Shown: positions 19,205 through 32,878, counted from the first letter of the stretch. The stretch is 64,000 nucleotides of DNA from Aureimonas frigidaquae (GCF_001463905.1 NZ_BBWR01000005.1:62001-126000), one strand, 5' to 3'. Notes: a model not told the origin generated them from the letters alone. Translations and numbers: made by a program.

Positions 19205-19708
19205 ATGGCCAAGAAGCCGCAGGTCACGCTTCATCCGACCAAGAACACCGAAAACGAGAATGTCAGGGCGTCCATGATCGCCCTTTTGCAAACCCACCTC
19301 GCCACCGCGATCGACCTTTCCTACTCGGCCAAGCAGGCGCATTGGAACGTGAAGGGGCCGAACTTCATGTCGGTCCACCTTCTCTTCGACAGCCTGCACG
19401 AGGAAGCGGAAGGCTATGTCGACAGCATTGCCGAGCGGCTGACGGCCCTGGGCGGCCAGGCGCAGGGGACGGTGCAGGCCGCATCGCAGAACACGGTGCT
19501 CGATCCCTATCCGACCGATCTGGTGGATTCGATGGGCCACCTGAAGCGCCTGGCCGACAATTACGCGCGCTGGGGCAGCGCCCTGCGTGAGGGAATTTCG
19601 GAATCGGACGAGGCCGGCGACGACCTGACGGCAGACCTTCTGACCGGCGTCGGACGCGGCGTCGACAAGTCGCTCTATTTCCTGGAAAGCCATTTCCAGA
19701 CGGAATAG
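19205..19708 (+). CDS. dps: DNA protection during starvation protein Dps
   Basis: Ferritin-like 12-mer that stores iron and shields DNA from peroxide. The 167 residues carry the ferroxidase residues in AKQAHWNVKGPNF (about 39-51) and in FDSLHEEAEGYVDSIAERL (about 59-77). The Lys-rich N-terminus MAKKPQVTLHPTK could bind DNA. The ATG follows AGAGGAAATTTCGAC. It stands as a single gene between the DUF302-like gene and priA. Confidence 0.94.
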   Translation: MAKKPQVTLHPTKNTENENVRASMIALLQTHLATAIDLSYSAKQAHWNVKGPNFMSVHLLFDSLHEEAEGYVDSIAERLTALGGQAQGTVQAASQNTVLDPYPTDLVDSMGHLKRLADNYARWGSALREGISESDEAGDDLTADLLTGVGRGVDKSLYFLESHFQTE

Positions 19709-19773
19709 CGCCCTTTTCAGCGGCGGTGCGGATCGTTACCTGAGCGGTGTCGGATCGACACCGGAAGGCAGGA

Positions 19774-22011
19774 ATGGCCGATCGCCGCGCTAGCAACACG
19801 GATACACATCCCACGGACTCGCTCTTCGGCTCACCGGAGCCGCAGGCGGGTCCGCGTGCCGTGCCTGTCCTTGTGCCCGTGCCGACAGACCGTGCCTATT
19901 CCTACGCGGTGCCGGATGGAATGGAGGTCGAGCCGGGCTCGATTGTTGCGGTTCCGCTCGGGCCGCGCCTGGTGGCCGGCATCGTCTGGGACGGCGCCGC
20001 CGACATCATCGATGCGCGGCGCCTGCGCGCCATTGCTCAGGTCTTCGACTGTCCGCCGCTGCCACCGGCCATGCGACGTTTTGTCGAATGGGTCGCCAAC
20101 TATACTTTGTCGCCGCCCGGCCTCGTCGCCCGGATGGCGTTGCGCTCCCCCACCGCCTTCGATCCCGAACCCATGATCGACGGGTTGCGCCCGACAGGGA
20201 TGGCCGCCGAGCGCATGACGCCGGCGCGCCGCCGCGCCGTCGACACGGCCGGCGAACACCCCGTCTGGACGCGCTCGGGCCTTGCCCATGCGGCAGGGGT
20301 CTCGACCTCGGTCATTGATGGGCTTCTGCGCAGCGGGGTCTTCGAAGCCATCCGCCTGCCGCCGCCGCCCGCCGTGGCGGCGCCCGATACCGCCTTCGGG
20401 CGGGCGGCGCTCAACGACGAGCAGGCCGCTGTCGCCGCGCGGCTGGCATCGGTGGTGGGCGAAGGCTTCGGCGTGACCCTTCTGGAAGGGGTGACGGGAT
20501 CGGGCAAGACGGAGGTCTATTTCGAGGCCGTGGCCGCGGCCCTGGATGCGGGCCGGCAGGTCCTTATCCTGCTGCCGGAAATCGCCCTGACGCAGGCCTT
20601 CCTGGACCGGTTCCATGCGCGCTTCGGCGCGCCGCCGGCAGAATGGCACTCCGATGCGCCGCCCCGCATGCGCGAAAAGGTCTGGCGGCAGGTGCGCGAA
20701 GGGCGGGTACGTGTCGTCGCCGGTGCGCGTTCGGCGCTTTTCCTGCCCTTCAAGAATCTGGGCCTCGTCATCGTCGACGAGGAGCACGATCCTGCCTACA
20801 AGCAGGAGGACCGCACCTTCTACCACGCGCGGGACATGGCCGTCGTGCGGGCCTCGCTCGAGGGGGCTCCCGTCATCCTGGCCTCGGCCACGCCGTCCGT
20901 CGAAAGCCGGGTCAATGCCCGGCAGGGGCGCTATCGCTACGAAAGGCTGGAGTCGCGCTTCGAATCCGCCGCCATGCCGAGCCTGACCCTGGTAGATATG
21001 AAACGCCATCCGCCGGAGCGCGGCCGCTTCATCTCACCCGTCCTCGCCACCGCCATCGAAGAAACGGTGGCCCGGGGGGAGCAGGCCCTCCTGTTCCTGA
21101 ACCGGCGCGGCTACGCGCCGCTGACCCTGTGCCGGGCCTGCGGCCATCGGTTCCAGTGCACGCAATGTTCGAGCTGGCTCGTCGATCACCGGCTGCGCGG
21201 CCAGTTGATCTGTCATCATTGCGGCCATAGTGAAAAGCGGCCCGAGGCCTGCCCCGAATGTGGCACGCTCGACCATCTCGTGCCCTGCGGGCCGGGCGTC
21301 GAACGGATCGCCGAGGAGATGCTGCAGCGCTTTCCGCAAGCGCGCACCGTGCTCCTGTCATCGGACCTGCCGGGCGGCGCCCGGCGCCTGCGCCGGGAAC
21401 TGGAGGCGATCGCCGAGGGCGAGGCAGACATCGTCATCGGCACGCAGCTCGTGGCCAAGGGCCACCACTTCCCCCTCATGACGCTGGTCGGCGCCGTCGA
21501 TGCCGATCTCGGCCTTTCCAACGGGGATCCACGCGCCGCCGAGCGCACCTTCCAGCTCCTGCACCAAGTGACGGGGCGGGCGGGCCGCACCGGACGCGCC
21601 AGCCGTGGCCTGATCCAGACCTGGCAGCCCGACCATCCGGTCATGCAGGCCATCGCCAGCGGCGATGCCGAGCGCTTCTACGAGCGGGAGGTTGGCGAGC
21701 GCGAGCGCGCGGGCATGCCGCCCTTCGGCAGGCTCGCCGCCATCATCGTCTCGGCCGCGACGCGCAAGGAGGCGGAGGAATACGGGCGGCAGCTGCGGGC
21801 CGCCGCGCCGGACGATGCCGGGATCGACGTCCTGGGGCCGGCGGAGGCGCCGCTCGCTCTCCTGCGCGGGCGCCATCGCTTCCGGCTCCTGTGCCATGGG
21901 CCACGCCAATCCTCGATGCAGTCCTATCTGCGGCGGCTCCTGGCCGCGGCGCCCCGGCCGCGCGGTTCGGTGCAGATCCAGCTCGACATCGATCCGCAAA
22001 GCTTCCTGTAG
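19774..22011 (+). CDS. priA: Primosomal protein N' (replication restart helicase PriA)
   Basis: 3'-5' superfamily 2 helicase that reloads the replisome at stalled forks. The 745 residues show the N-terminal DNA-binding domain (about 30-130), Walker A GVTGSGKT at 239-246 and the DEEH box at 335-338. A zinc-binding insert runs from Cys453 (CRACGHRFQCTQC) to about 503 (CHHCGHSEKRPEACPEC), and HQVTGRAGRTGRAS is motif VI. The ATG preceded by GGAAGGCAGG was chosen over a GTG nine codons upstream. Confidence 0.95.
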   Translation: MADRRASNTDTHPTDSLFGSPEPQAGPRAVPVLVPVPTDRAYSYAVPDGMEVEPGSIVAVPLGPRLVAGIVWDGAADIIDARRLRAIAQVFDCPPLPPAMRRFVEWVANYTLSPPGLVARMALRSPTAFDPEPMIDGLRPTGMAAERMTPARRRAVDTAGEHPVWTRSGLAHAAGVSTSVIDGLLRSGVFEAIRLPPPPAVAAPDTAFGRAALNDEQAAVAARLASVVGEGFGVTLLEGVTGSGKTEVYFEAVAAALDAGRQVLILLPEIALTQAFLDRFHARFGAPPAEWHSDAPPRMREKVWRQVREGRVRVVAGARSALFLPFKNLGLVIVDEEHDPAYKQEDRTFYHARDMAVVRASLEGAPVILASATPSVESRVNARQGRYRYERLESRFESAAMPSLTLVDMKRHPPERGRFISPVLATAIEETVARGEQALLFLNRRGYAPLTLCRACGHRFQCTQCSSWLVDHRLRGQLICHHCGHSEKRPEACPECGTLDHLVPCGPGVERIAEEMLQRFPQARTVLLSSDLPGGARRLRRELEAIAEGEADIVIGTQLVAKGHHFPLMTLVGAVDADLGLSNGDPRAAERTFQLLHQVTGRAGRTGRASRGLIQTWQPDHPVMQAIASGDAERFYEREVGERERAGMPPFGRLAAIIVSAATRKEAEEYGRQLRAAAPDDAGIDVLGPAEAPLALLRGRHRFRLLCHGPRQSSMQSYLRRLLAAAPRPRGSVQIQLDIDPQSFL

Positions 22012-22122
22012 CCGTCGTCACGTCTTGGTGAGCCCAAGTTGAGGCAAGCCCGGCATGCTTAGACGGGCGGGAGACGATTCGGCGGCGCGGCCGCGAATGC
22101 CAAGGAAAGGACACGCGGCGCG

Positions 22123-22518
22123 ATGGAATTCTCCCTGCCGATCACCAATGCCGACTGGCTGCCCTTCATCGCCGCCTGCGTGACCATCCTCGGCGGCCTC
22201 ACCTGCCTCTTCGCCCCTGGCCTTTCCCTGCGCCGGGCCGGGATCGCCCCCGGGCAGGCGCGGCCGGCCGCATTGGCGCAGATACGCAGCTCCATCGGCG
22301 GTTTCTGGCTGGGCGCGGGCTTTGCCGGGATCCTCTTTTACGACCAGCCCATCGCCCAGCTGGTGCTGGGGCTTGCCTGGGCTTTCGCGGCCTTCGGCCG
22401 TTTCGTTTCCATGCTATCGGATTCCGGCCTCAACGCGTTCAACTGGGTCGCGCTGATCGCACAACTGATTCTTGCGTTTCTGTTCCTCGGCCCGGTCTTC
22501 GGCCTCGTCCCGGCCTGA
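22123..22518 (+). CDS. Small four-helix membrane protein (DUF4345-like)
   Basis: A 131-residue integral membrane protein with four predicted helices (about 12-32, 55-73, 78-96 and 107-128). It resembles DUF4345 proteins, whose function is not known. The conserved-looking features are RSSIGGFWLGAGFAGILF and AFGRFVSMLSDSG. It sits between priA and the atp operon. Confidence 0.7.
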   Translation: MEFSLPITNADWLPFIAACVTILGGLTCLFAPGLSLRRAGIAPGQARPAALAQIRSSIGGFWLGAGFAGILFYDQPIAQLVLGLAWAFAAFGRFVSMLSDSGLNAFNWVALIAQLILAFLFLGPVFGLVPA

Positions 22519-22748
22519 GCGCCGCGAAAGACCGCAGACGCGTCGAAAACCACGCCGATCCGCGCACAAGACTGCATGTTGCCATGTTGTCGGCGGTGGA
22601 ACGCTATGCTAGACGAACCCCCGATCGGCATGGCGGAACGGCGCGTCGCGGTTTCGCTCGGATTTCAAGGTTCGGTTCGGGCACTTTCACCCTCCTGTGC
22701 AACAGGGGAGCGGCGGGGCCGAACTCCAATAAAGAGAAGCGGTCGTCC

Positions 22749-24838
<2,090 letters not shown>

Positions 24839-24876
24839 CCCTGTCGCGCTGGCTGAACCGGAGACGCTAGAGACAG

Positions 24877-25767
24877 ATGGCTTCGCTCAAGGATCTGCGA
24901 AACCGCATTGCCTCGGTCAAGGCGACGCAGAAGATCACCAAGGCCATGCAGATGGTCGCGGCGGCGAAGCTTCGCCGCGCGCAGGACGCGGCGGAAGCGG
25001 CGCGTCCCTATTCCGAGCGCATGGCGGCGGTTCTCGGCAACATCGCCGGCGCGATGGATGACGGAGAGGCCCCGGCGCTGATGGCCGGGACCGGCAAGGA
25101 CGACACGCATCTGCTCGTGCTCTTCACGTCGGATCGCGGTCTGTGCGGCGGTTTCAATGCGCAGATCGTGCGCCTGTTCCGTGAGCATGTCCGCCGTCTC
25201 GACGCTGCGGGCAAGACGGTGAAGATCGTCACGGTCGGCAAGAAGGGCCACGACATGATCCGCCGCGATCTGTCGAACCGGATCGTCGAGCGTGTCGAGT
25301 TCCAGGACTCGCGCAATGTCGGCTTCGCCAATGCCGAGCAGGTCGCCGAAACCGTTCTGGCGCGCTTCGAGAAGGGCGATTACGACGTCGCCACCATTTT
25401 CTTCTCGGAATTCGTCAACGTCATCACGCAGAAGCCGACGGCGCAGCAGGTCATCCCGGCCAGCGTTCCGGCGGTGGACGGCGCGGGTGCGGCGGATGCC
25501 AAGGCCGGTGGCGCGCTCTACGAGTACGAGCCGGAGCCGGAAGCCATCCTCGAGGATATCCTGCCGCGCAACGTGAAGGTGCAGATCTTCCGGGCGCTTC
25601 TGGAAAACGCCGCGTCGGAGCAGGGCGCCCGGATGAGCGCCATGGACAACGCCACGCGCAATGCCGGCGACATGATCAACAAGCTTTCGATTTCGTACAA
25701 CCGCCAGCGCCAGGCGCAGATCACGACCGAACTGATCGAGATCATCGCCGGCGCCGAAGCGCTGTAA
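24877..25767 (+). CDS. atpG: ATP synthase F1 subunit gamma
   Basis: Central rotor shaft of F1. The 296 residues start with the coiled-coil [40 protein letters not shown] is near 87, and the C-terminal helix [34 protein letters not shown] is seen in parts. The ATG follows GGAGACGCTAGAGACAG. A GGCCGCC/GGCGGCC hairpin lies in the 104-base gap before atpD. Confidence 0.97.
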   Translation: MASLKDLRNRIASVKATQKITKAMQMVAAAKLRRAQDAAEAARPYSERMAAVLGNIAGAMDDGEAPALMAGTGKDDTHLLVLFTSDRGLCGGFNAQIVRLFREHVRRLDAAGKTVKIVTVGKKGHDMIRRDLSNRIVERVEFQDSRNVGFANAEQVAETVLARFEKGDYDVATIFFSEFVNVITQKPTAQQVIPASVPAVDGAGAADAKAGGALYEYEPEPEAILEDILPRNVKVQIFRALLENAASEQGARMSAMDNATRNAGDMINKLSISYNRQRQAQITTELIEIIAGAEAL

Positions 25768-25859
25768 ATCGGATCCCGGCCGCCGCAGGGCGGCCGCCCA
25801 TGCAACATACGAGGACGCGCGGGAGGCCAAGGCCGGACGTGCGGTTCAAGCTGGTTTGA

Positions 25860-27326
<1,467 letters not shown>

Positions 27327-27444
27327 GGCACACCCGGCCCCTTGAGCCGGGACCCCGAACCGACGAGGCCGCTTTCCCGGGGGCCTCGTCCCGCATCTTT
27401 AAGGGCGCGCCCGAAGGGCAGCGCGATATCGAGGCAGGCGACCC

Positions 27445-27849
27445 GTGGCTGACAGCTTCAAGTTCGAACTCGTTTCTCCCGAGCGGCTGCTGCTTTCCGA
27501 GCAGGTGACCGCCGTCATCGCGCCGGGCACCGAAGGCTACTTCACCGTCATGGCCCACCACGCGCCGCTCATGGCCACGCTGAAGCCGGGCGTCGTGCAT
27601 GTCACGCTGGCGGGGGGCGCACCGCGCCGGATCTTCATCCAGGGCGGCTTTGCGGACATCAACCCCGATGGTTTCACGCTGCTGGCGGAACACGCCATCG
27701 CCGTGGAGGAAATGTCGGCGGACGACCTCGATCGCCAGATCCGCGACGCGCAGGAAGACGTTGCCGACGCCAAGGACGCCGACCTTCGATCGAGGGCCGA
27801 GCATCGTTTGGCCGATCTGCAGAACGCCCGGGCCGCTCTGGCCGCCTGA
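27445..27849 (+). CDS. atpC: ATP synthase F1 subunit epsilon
   Basis: Small rotor subunit that regulates F1 ATPase activity. The 134 residues have the N-terminal beta domain (FELVSPERLLLSEQVTAVIAPGTEGYFTVMAHHAPL, seen in parts) and a C-terminal helical arm (VEEMSADDLDRQIRDAQEDV). GTG start after GAGGCAGG. It is the last gene of the operon, 28 bases before a strong terminator. Confidence 0.95.
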   Translation: MADSFKFELVSPERLLLSEQVTAVIAPGTEGYFTVMAHHAPLMATLKPGVVHVTLAGGAPRRIFIQGGFADINPDGFTLLAEHAIAVEEMSADDLDRQIRDAQEDVADAKDADLRSRAEHRLADLQNARAALAA

Positions 27850-27876
27850 CCCGCTTTCCAGCTCCGGGACGAACCC

Positions 27877-27908
27877 AAAAGGCCTCTCCGATCCGGGGAG
27901 GCCTTTTT
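27877..27908 (+). terminator. Rho-independent terminator of the atp operon
   Basis: AAAAGGCCTC (27877-27886) pairs with GAGGCCTTTT (27898-27907), with a short loop and a run of five T. This is the clearest terminator in the window. Confidence 0.9.
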
Positions 27909-28978
27909 CGTTTGCAACCGCATCATTGCCGCGGTGCATGACGAAGCCGGACCTGTCGGGGCGCGCCGCCGGCCGCGGATATGCCCCGTAAGGGCAGCCG
28001 ACTTGATCAGCCTGCTATGAAGCATGGCACAGGCGGTTGCGCGCCACTCTTCCGCTGATGGTGCAGGGACATTATCAGAGCTTGGATGTCCAAGCCCGAC
28101 CCGCTGTCGATCGTGGTTCCGCGCCGAGCCACAACCGCGATGACTGTATGGGCAGCAAGCCGATGCCCGGCCAGCAATCCGTGCGCGGTTTGCATGGAGT
28201 GCGCCACCGCCGTCTCAAGACGCCATGCGCGAGGGGATTCGCAGGAACTCGCCTGCGCTGCAACCCGATGATGTCATTTTCACAGGGGCAACCGCCGTAA
28301 GCCCTGGGTTCCGTGCGCGCTTGCGGCCATAGGGCGGAAGGTAGATCACTCTGCCATGCACGCCGCATAGGCGGGCATAGCCTGCTGTAAGGCGTGTGCG
28401 CGGGACGCGCATCGGCGAAAAGTCGCAATCTCTATGACCGATCAGTCCGGAAGATGACCGGGAGGACGTCCGGATCCATAGATCAGTCCATTCACCTGCT
28501 TCAGGTCCGATCGATGCTGAAGGCGTTCAGACCGTGGCGGCGCGGATGTAAGCGAAGCCGGGGAGGCGGATGGCCTTGCGGTGGTATCGACTGACCAAAC
28601 GGCTGCACCTTGCCGTGGCTCGAGACGGACAAGTGCTCGAGTGGCGTCACCGCTTTGCCCGGCTGCGATGATGAGACGCAAATCACGGCAGCATCGTCAT
28701 CTACTCTTGATTGTCCCTGTCCTTCGTGAGCCCCTGAACATGTCTTCCCAAAAGCCAGCATGGCACCAGCAAAAGAGCCGGCATACACCGTCTTCCACCT
28801 GCCCCGGCGTTCAGGAGTATCGTGCCAAGGCGCGCCGCAGCGCGGGACCCAGAGCCACGGCTGACCAAGGGGTTGTCAGCGCCCGGCCGTCAGACGCCGC
28901 GATCAAGCGGCGCCATCTCTTCCTGCTTCCCTTGCCGAGCCCGCGCCGACACCAGGCGTCGAGGAAAGGCCAGCGCGC
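27909..28978. other. Gene-poor stretch after the atp operon
   Basis: About 1.07 kb with no convincing long gene. All open frames are short, overlap on both strands, and show no family signature or steady third-position GC bias. Stop codons are scattered in every frame, so this looks like decayed or non-coding DNA. I searched by eye for RNase P, tmRNA, SRP RNA and 6S signatures and saw none. The only frame worth noting is a 33-codon one at 28570. Confidence 0.6.
28570..28671 (+). CDS. Candidate 33-residue basic protein
   Basis: ATG preceded by GGGGAGG and ending in two consecutive stops (TGATGA). The product would begin MALRWYRLTKRLHLAV and is rich in Arg and Leu. The ribosome-binding site is good though close (3 bases). 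Nothing else supports it, and it may be a remnant of a lost gene in the gene-poor stretch. Confidence 0.25.
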   Translation: MALRWYRLTKRLHLAVARDGQVLEWRHRFARLR

Positions 28979-29428
28979 CTAACGGTGCTTGGTCATGCGG
29001 ATGTCGCCACCATCGATCACGGCCTCCACCTGCCAGCCGCAGCGGCGATAGAAGCCATCGGCGCGAGTGCCGGGCTGCGTGTCGAGCTGGATGCGGTCAG
29101 CACGGGCAAAGAGCGCCTCTTCCGCGGCCGCCAGCAGCCGGCGGCCGATGCCCATGCGCTCCCGCGCGGGATCGATAAAGAGCGCAAAGAGGGATGCCGC
29201 CTCGGCGTCGATCATGGCAAAACCGACGACACGGCCATCCATCCGCGCCACGAAGGCGCAGTCATCGGCCTGGACGGCATCTGTGATGCCAGGCTCTGTT
29301 ATGCCGAGTTCCGCCAGTTGCGCGCGCGTCAGCGCGTTTTCGCGCACGCGCGTGCGGATGTCGAACATGGCCGGAACGTCTGCCGCGGTCGCCACGCCGA
29401 TGATAAGAGCGGACTGCGTTTGGCCCAT
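28979..29428 (-). CDS. GNAT-family N-acetyltransferase
   Basis: A 149-residue GNAT protein. The acetyl-CoA motif is in LFIDPARERMGIGRRLL (about 83-99), where R-x-x-G-I-G-R is the pyrophosphate-binding loop. The N-terminal part has TAADVPAMFDIRTRVREN, and the strand CGWQVEAVIDGGDIRMTK closes the fold. The substrate is unknown. It starts 12 bases after the rppH stop, so it is probably co-transcribed with it. Confidence 0.85.
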   Translation of the reverse strand: MGQTQSALIIGVATAADVPAMFDIRTRVRENALTRAQLAELGITEPGITDAVQADDCAFVARMDGRVVGFAMIDAEAASLFALFIDPARERMGIGRRLLAAAEEALFARADRIQLDTQPGTRADGFYRRCGWQVEAVIDGGDIRMTKHR

Positions 29429-29440
29429 GCCGACCCGACC

Positions 29441-29959
29441 TTATGCGGCCGGCGCCAGATGCCGGAATGCCGCGACGACCTTTTCGTAGACGCCCCGCTT
29501 GAAGGGGACGATGAGTTCGACGATCTCGTCCATCGGCTTCCAGCCCCATTCGGCGAACTCGGCCGTATGGCCGCCCGGCGGCGGGTTGATCTGGATTTCG
29601 GACTCCGCGCCCTCGAAGCGGAAGGCGTACCATTTCTGGGTCTGGCCCCGAAACCGGCCGCGCAGCGCAATCCCGACGAGATGGGCCGGCAGGTCGTAAT
29701 TGATCCATTCCGGCGCTTCGGCCAGGCGGCTTACGCTGCGCATTCCCGTTTCCTCGTAGAGTTCCCGAAGGGCGGCTGCGTCCGGGTCCTCCCCCGGGTC
29801 GATCCCGCCCTGCGGCATCTGCCACAGGCGTTCCTCGCCATCGAGTTCACCATTCGGCTCGGCAATGCGCCGCCCGACCCAGACGAGGCCCTGTTCGTTC
29901 AGAACCATGATCCCGACACAGGGGCGGTAGGGCAGGGTGGCGGGGTCGATTGCAGCCAT
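29441..29959 (-). CDS. rppH: RNA pyrophosphohydrolase
   Basis: Nudix enzyme that removes pyrophosphate from the 5' end of mRNA and triggers decay. The 172 residues carry the Nudix box [22 protein letters not shown] at about 51-72 (GX5EX7REUXEEXGU). The RppH-type features [11 protein letters not shown] near 11 and WQMPQGG near 46 are also present, as is the C-terminal [11 protein letters not shown]. It lies downstream of ctpA, separated from it by a terminator. Confidence 0.93.
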   Translation of the reverse strand: MAAIDPATLPYRPCVGIMVLNEQGLVWVGRRIAEPNGELDGEERLWQMPQGGIDPGEDPDAAALRELYEETGMRSVSRLAEAPEWINYDLPAHLVGIALRGRFRGQTQKWYAFRFEGAESEIQINPPPGGHTAEFAEWGWKPMDEIVELIVPFKRGVYEKVVAAFRHLAPAA

Positions 29960-29983
29960 GGTTCAGCTCCGGTCCTTGGCGAT

Positions 29984-30010
29984 AAAAAAGCCCCGGAGAC
30001 GTCTCCGGGG
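29984..30010 (-). terminator. Terminator of the ctpA transcript
   Basis: A perfect 20-base palindrome with arms CCCCGGAGAC and GTCTCCGGGG (29991-30010) is followed on the minus strand by six T (29984-29989). It lies 33 bases after the ctpA stop and separates it from rppH. Confidence 0.85.
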
Positions 30011-30042
30011 CCGATGTCGTGTGCGGGGGGCGTGCCGGGCGG

Positions 30043-31389
30043 TCAGTTGGCGACCGAGGCAGCCTCCTGCTTGGGGGGGAAGGCCGCGTGGGTCTTGGTG
30101 CCGCGCAGGAGCTCCAGCGCATATTGAAGCTGCAGGTCGTCAGCCTGTTCCGGCGGGACGTAGTCGAGCGAGCCGGAGCCTTCGTCATCCTCTTCCGCGC
30201 CCTGGATGTGGCCACGCAGCGAGGATTCGCCACGTGCCAGCTCATCATCCTCCGACAGGCCCATCTGCGCGCGGATTTCCTCCGGCAGCGGCTGGTCGAC
30301 CACGATATCGGGCCGGATGCCGCGGCCCTGGATCGAGGCTCCGGACGGCGTGTAGTAGAGCGCCGTCGTCAGGCGGAGGGACCCGTTGGCGCCGAGCGGG
30401 ATGATGGTCTGCACCGAGCCCTTGCCGAAGGAACGCGTGCCCACCACCGTGGCGCGCCCCTGGTCCTGCAAGGCGCCGGCGACGATTTCCGACGCCGAAG
30501 CCGAACCGCCATTCACCAGGACGACAAGCGGCTTGCCGTCGATGTCGTCGCCGATGCGGGCATTGTAACGGCGGGTTTCCTCGGCATTGCGGCCGCGGGT
30601 CGAGACGATCTCGCCCTTTTCCAGGAAGGCGTCGGACACGCTGACGGCCTCGTCCAGGAGCCCGCCCGGGTTGCGGCGCAGGTCCAGGACATAGCCCTTG
30701 AGATCGCCTTCCGGGATCTTCTCCTTGATGTCGGCGATCGCCTCTTCCATCCCAACGGTCGTCTGCTCGTTGAAGCGCAGCAGCTTGATGTAGCCGACAT
30801 CGTTTTCCACCGTGTGGCGGACGGAGGGGACCTTGATTTCGTCACGTGTGATGCTGAGCCGGATCGGCTGTGCGGCACCCTCGCGGATGATGGTCAGGTC
30901 CACCGCGGTGCCGATATCGCCCTTCATCCTGTCGACCGCTTCGGACAGGGTCAGCCCGCGCACCTGCTCGCCGTTGATTTCGGCGATCAGGTCGTTCGCC
31001 AGGACGCCGGCCTTGTCGGCAGGCGTGCCCTCGAAGGGCGAGATGACCTTGACCAGCTCGTTCTCCATCGTGACCTCGATGCCGAGGCCGCCGAACTGGC
31101 CGCGCGTTTCGGTGCGCATGTCGGCCGTCTGCTCGGGATTCATGTAGCTCGAATGCGGATCGAGCGAGGTCAGCATTCCGTTGATCGCGGTCTCGATCAA
31201 CTTCTGATCGTCGGGCTGCTCGACATATTGCGAGCGGACGCGTTCGAACACATCGCCGAAAATGGCGAGCTGCCGGTAGGTATCGGACCCGGATGCATTG
31301 GCGACGCCGGAAGGGGGTCCGACGAAGACGGTCATCGCCGTCGCGCCCATCAGCGCTCCCGCGAAGAGTATGGAGAGCTTACGTGTCAT
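30043..31389 (-). CDS. ctpA: Carboxy-terminal processing protease (S41 peptidase, CtpA)
   Basis: Periplasmic tail-specific protease. The 448 residues comprise a signal peptide or anchor (1-30), a PDZ domain (about 95-180) and an S41 catalytic domain. The nucleophile lies in NGGSASASEIVAGAL (about 293-307), and the general base is Lys323 in RSFGKGSVQT. The ATG after GACGAGGA was chosen. It begins inside the last codons of the EnvC-like gene, a coupling common in alphaproteobacteria and consistent with control of cell-wall hydrolysis. Confidence 0.93.
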   Translation of the reverse strand: MTRKLSILFAGALMGATAMTVFVGPPSGVANASGSDTYRQLAIFGDVFERVRSQYVEQPDDQKLIETAINGMLTSLDPHSSYMNPEQTADMRTETRGQFGGLGIEVTMENELVKVISPFEGTPADKAGVLANDLIAEINGEQVRGLTLSEAVDRMKGDIGTAVDLTIIREGAAQPIRLSITRDEIKVPSVRHTVENDVGYIKLLRFNEQTTVGMEEAIADIKEKIPEGDLKGYVLDLRRNPGGLLDEAVSVSDAFLEKGEIVSTRGRNAEETRRYNARIGDDIDGKPLVVLVNGGSASASEIVAGALQDQGRATVVGTRSFGKGSVQTIIPLGANGSLRLTTALYYTPSGASIQGRGIRPDIVVDQPLPEEIRAQMGLSEDDELARGESSLRGHIQGAEEDDEGSGSLDYVPPEQADDLQLQYALELLRGTKTHAAFPPKQEAASVAN

Positions 31390-32737
31390 TCCTCGTCCTT
31401 CCAGATGGCCGCTCCGCCCACCAGGGTGCTGGGTCGACCGGTTGTCCGTCCTTGCGAAATTCGACATAGAGCGCCTGTCCGTTGTCCGGCATCTGCGTCG
31501 TGGCGTCCGCACTGGCCAGCCGCCGCGCCCCCATACGGGCGACCGGTTCGCCGGCAAGGACGAGCTGTCCGACACGCACGTCGATTTCCGCCATCCCAGC
31601 CAGCACGATATGATAGCCATCGCCGGCATTCAGGATCAAGAGTTGTCCATAGGACCGGAACGGTCCCGAATACAGTACCTCGGCATCCGCCGGCGCGTCG
31701 ACCCGTTCGCCCGGCTCGGCCGAGAAGGTCATGCCGATGGCCGCCCGGCCCGCCGCGTCGGCCTGCCCGAAGCGCGCCGCGACCAGCCCGGCCACCGGAG
31801 GATTCAGTACCCCCTTCAATGTCGAAAATGCGGCGCTCGCCGCGATTTTCGCCATGCCTTGCCGCAGGCCTGCGACATCATAGCTTGCTGCCTGCGGATC
31901 GCTCGCCTGCGCGGCTACGGGCGGCTGGGCGTCGAGCGCGGCAATCAGCGCGCCGAGGCTCTCGGCCCGGCGCGCCAGGTCGGCCTGCCGGGCCACCAGC
32001 GCGGCGGCCTCCTGGCGGGCCAGATCCTCCGCCATCTGCCGCCGGCGGATCAGCGCTTCCAGCCGCAGATCCTCCTGACGGCGGCGGTCGAGCCGGTCGG
32101 CATAGGCGCGCTTGGCCGTATCGATGGCGCTGGACAGCTCGGCCAGTTCCGATAGTTCACGATCGAGTGCTTCGGCCTCGCTCCGCAGTTGCGGCACGGC
32201 CGTGCCCAGCATCATGGCGCTGCGCAAGGCCCCCACCGCATCGCGCGGCTGGACGAGCAGGGCCGGCGGCGGCGAGCGGCCGAGCCGCTGCATCGCCGCC
32301 AGAAGATCCGACATGTCGCGGTTGCGGGCGGTGAGTGCGGTCTTCAAGGCCGCCTCGCGGATGGCCATGGCGTTCAGGCGCTGTTCGAGCGCGGCCATCT
32401 CCTGCGTCATCTCATTGCTGGCGCGGGCGCTTTCGACGAGCCGCTGGGAGAGGGCGGCCCGATCCGCGGCCGTGCGCTCGGCCTCCGCCTCGATGGCGGC
32501 GCGCTGTTCTTCCGTCACACGCAATTGCTGCTCGATGGCGCTGAGCTCCTGCCCGACCTGCCGTGGCTTCTCGACCCCCGCATCCGGCGCATCCGGGGCA
32601 ATGGCGGCCACCTGCTCCTGCGCCGCGGCCGGCAGCATACAGGGGAGCGCAAGCGCAACGAGTGCCGCCAGGAGGAACCGCGCGCAGTGGCCAGGCATGC
32701 GCATGGCCAGTCGCCGGCCTGCGCCGGTCGGTGTCAT
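31379..32737 (-). CDS. EnvC-like murein hydrolase activator
   Basis: A 452-residue periplasmic protein: signal peptide (about 12-40), a long coiled coil (about 55-275, rich in Glu, Ala, Arg), and a C-terminal LytM/M23-like domain (about 320-440). The M23 metal ligands are missing: the first His of the HxxxD motif is replaced in AIGMTFSAEPGERV, and the HxH end is replaced in LYVEFRKDGQPVDP. This degenerate site is typical of EnvC-type activators, which switch on amidases instead of cutting. It precedes and overlaps ctpA. Confidence 0.88.
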   Translation of the reverse strand: MTPTGAGRRLAMRMPGHCARFLLAALVALALPCMLPAAAQEQVAAIAPDAPDAGVEKPRQVGQELSAIEQQLRVTEEQRAAIEAEAERTAADRAALSQRLVESARASNEMTQEMAALEQRLNAMAIREAALKTALTARNRDMSDLLAAMQRLGRSPPPALLVQPRDAVGALRSAMMLGTAVPQLRSEAEALDRELSELAELSSAIDTAKRAYADRLDRRRQEDLRLEALIRRRQMAEDLARQEAAALVARQADLARRAESLGALIAALDAQPPVAAQASDPQAASYDVAGLRQGMAKIAASAAFSTLKGVLNPPVAGLVAARFGQADAAGRAAIGMTFSAEPGERVDAPADAEVLYSGPFRSYGQLLILNAGDGYHIVLAGMAEIDVRVGQLVLAGEPVARMGARRLASADATTQMPDNGQALYVEFRKDGQPVDPAPWWAERPSGRTRNDT

Positions 32738-32878
32738 GCAAGGCCCGTCATGTCGCAACGCGGTGTGAATGGCTGGCCTCCGACGCCCATCTTCCGGATC
32801 GACCGGCAGTCTAGGGGCGGGGCGGTAAAGAATCCATGTGCCGTCGGCAACAGTCCCGGCGAAAGCGACGATGCATCT

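Noticed and set aside
28560-28980. Transposase remnant in the gene-poor stretch
   Set aside because: Some short translated pieces looked vaguely transposase-like, but no DDE block, terminal inverted repeats or target duplication could be identified.
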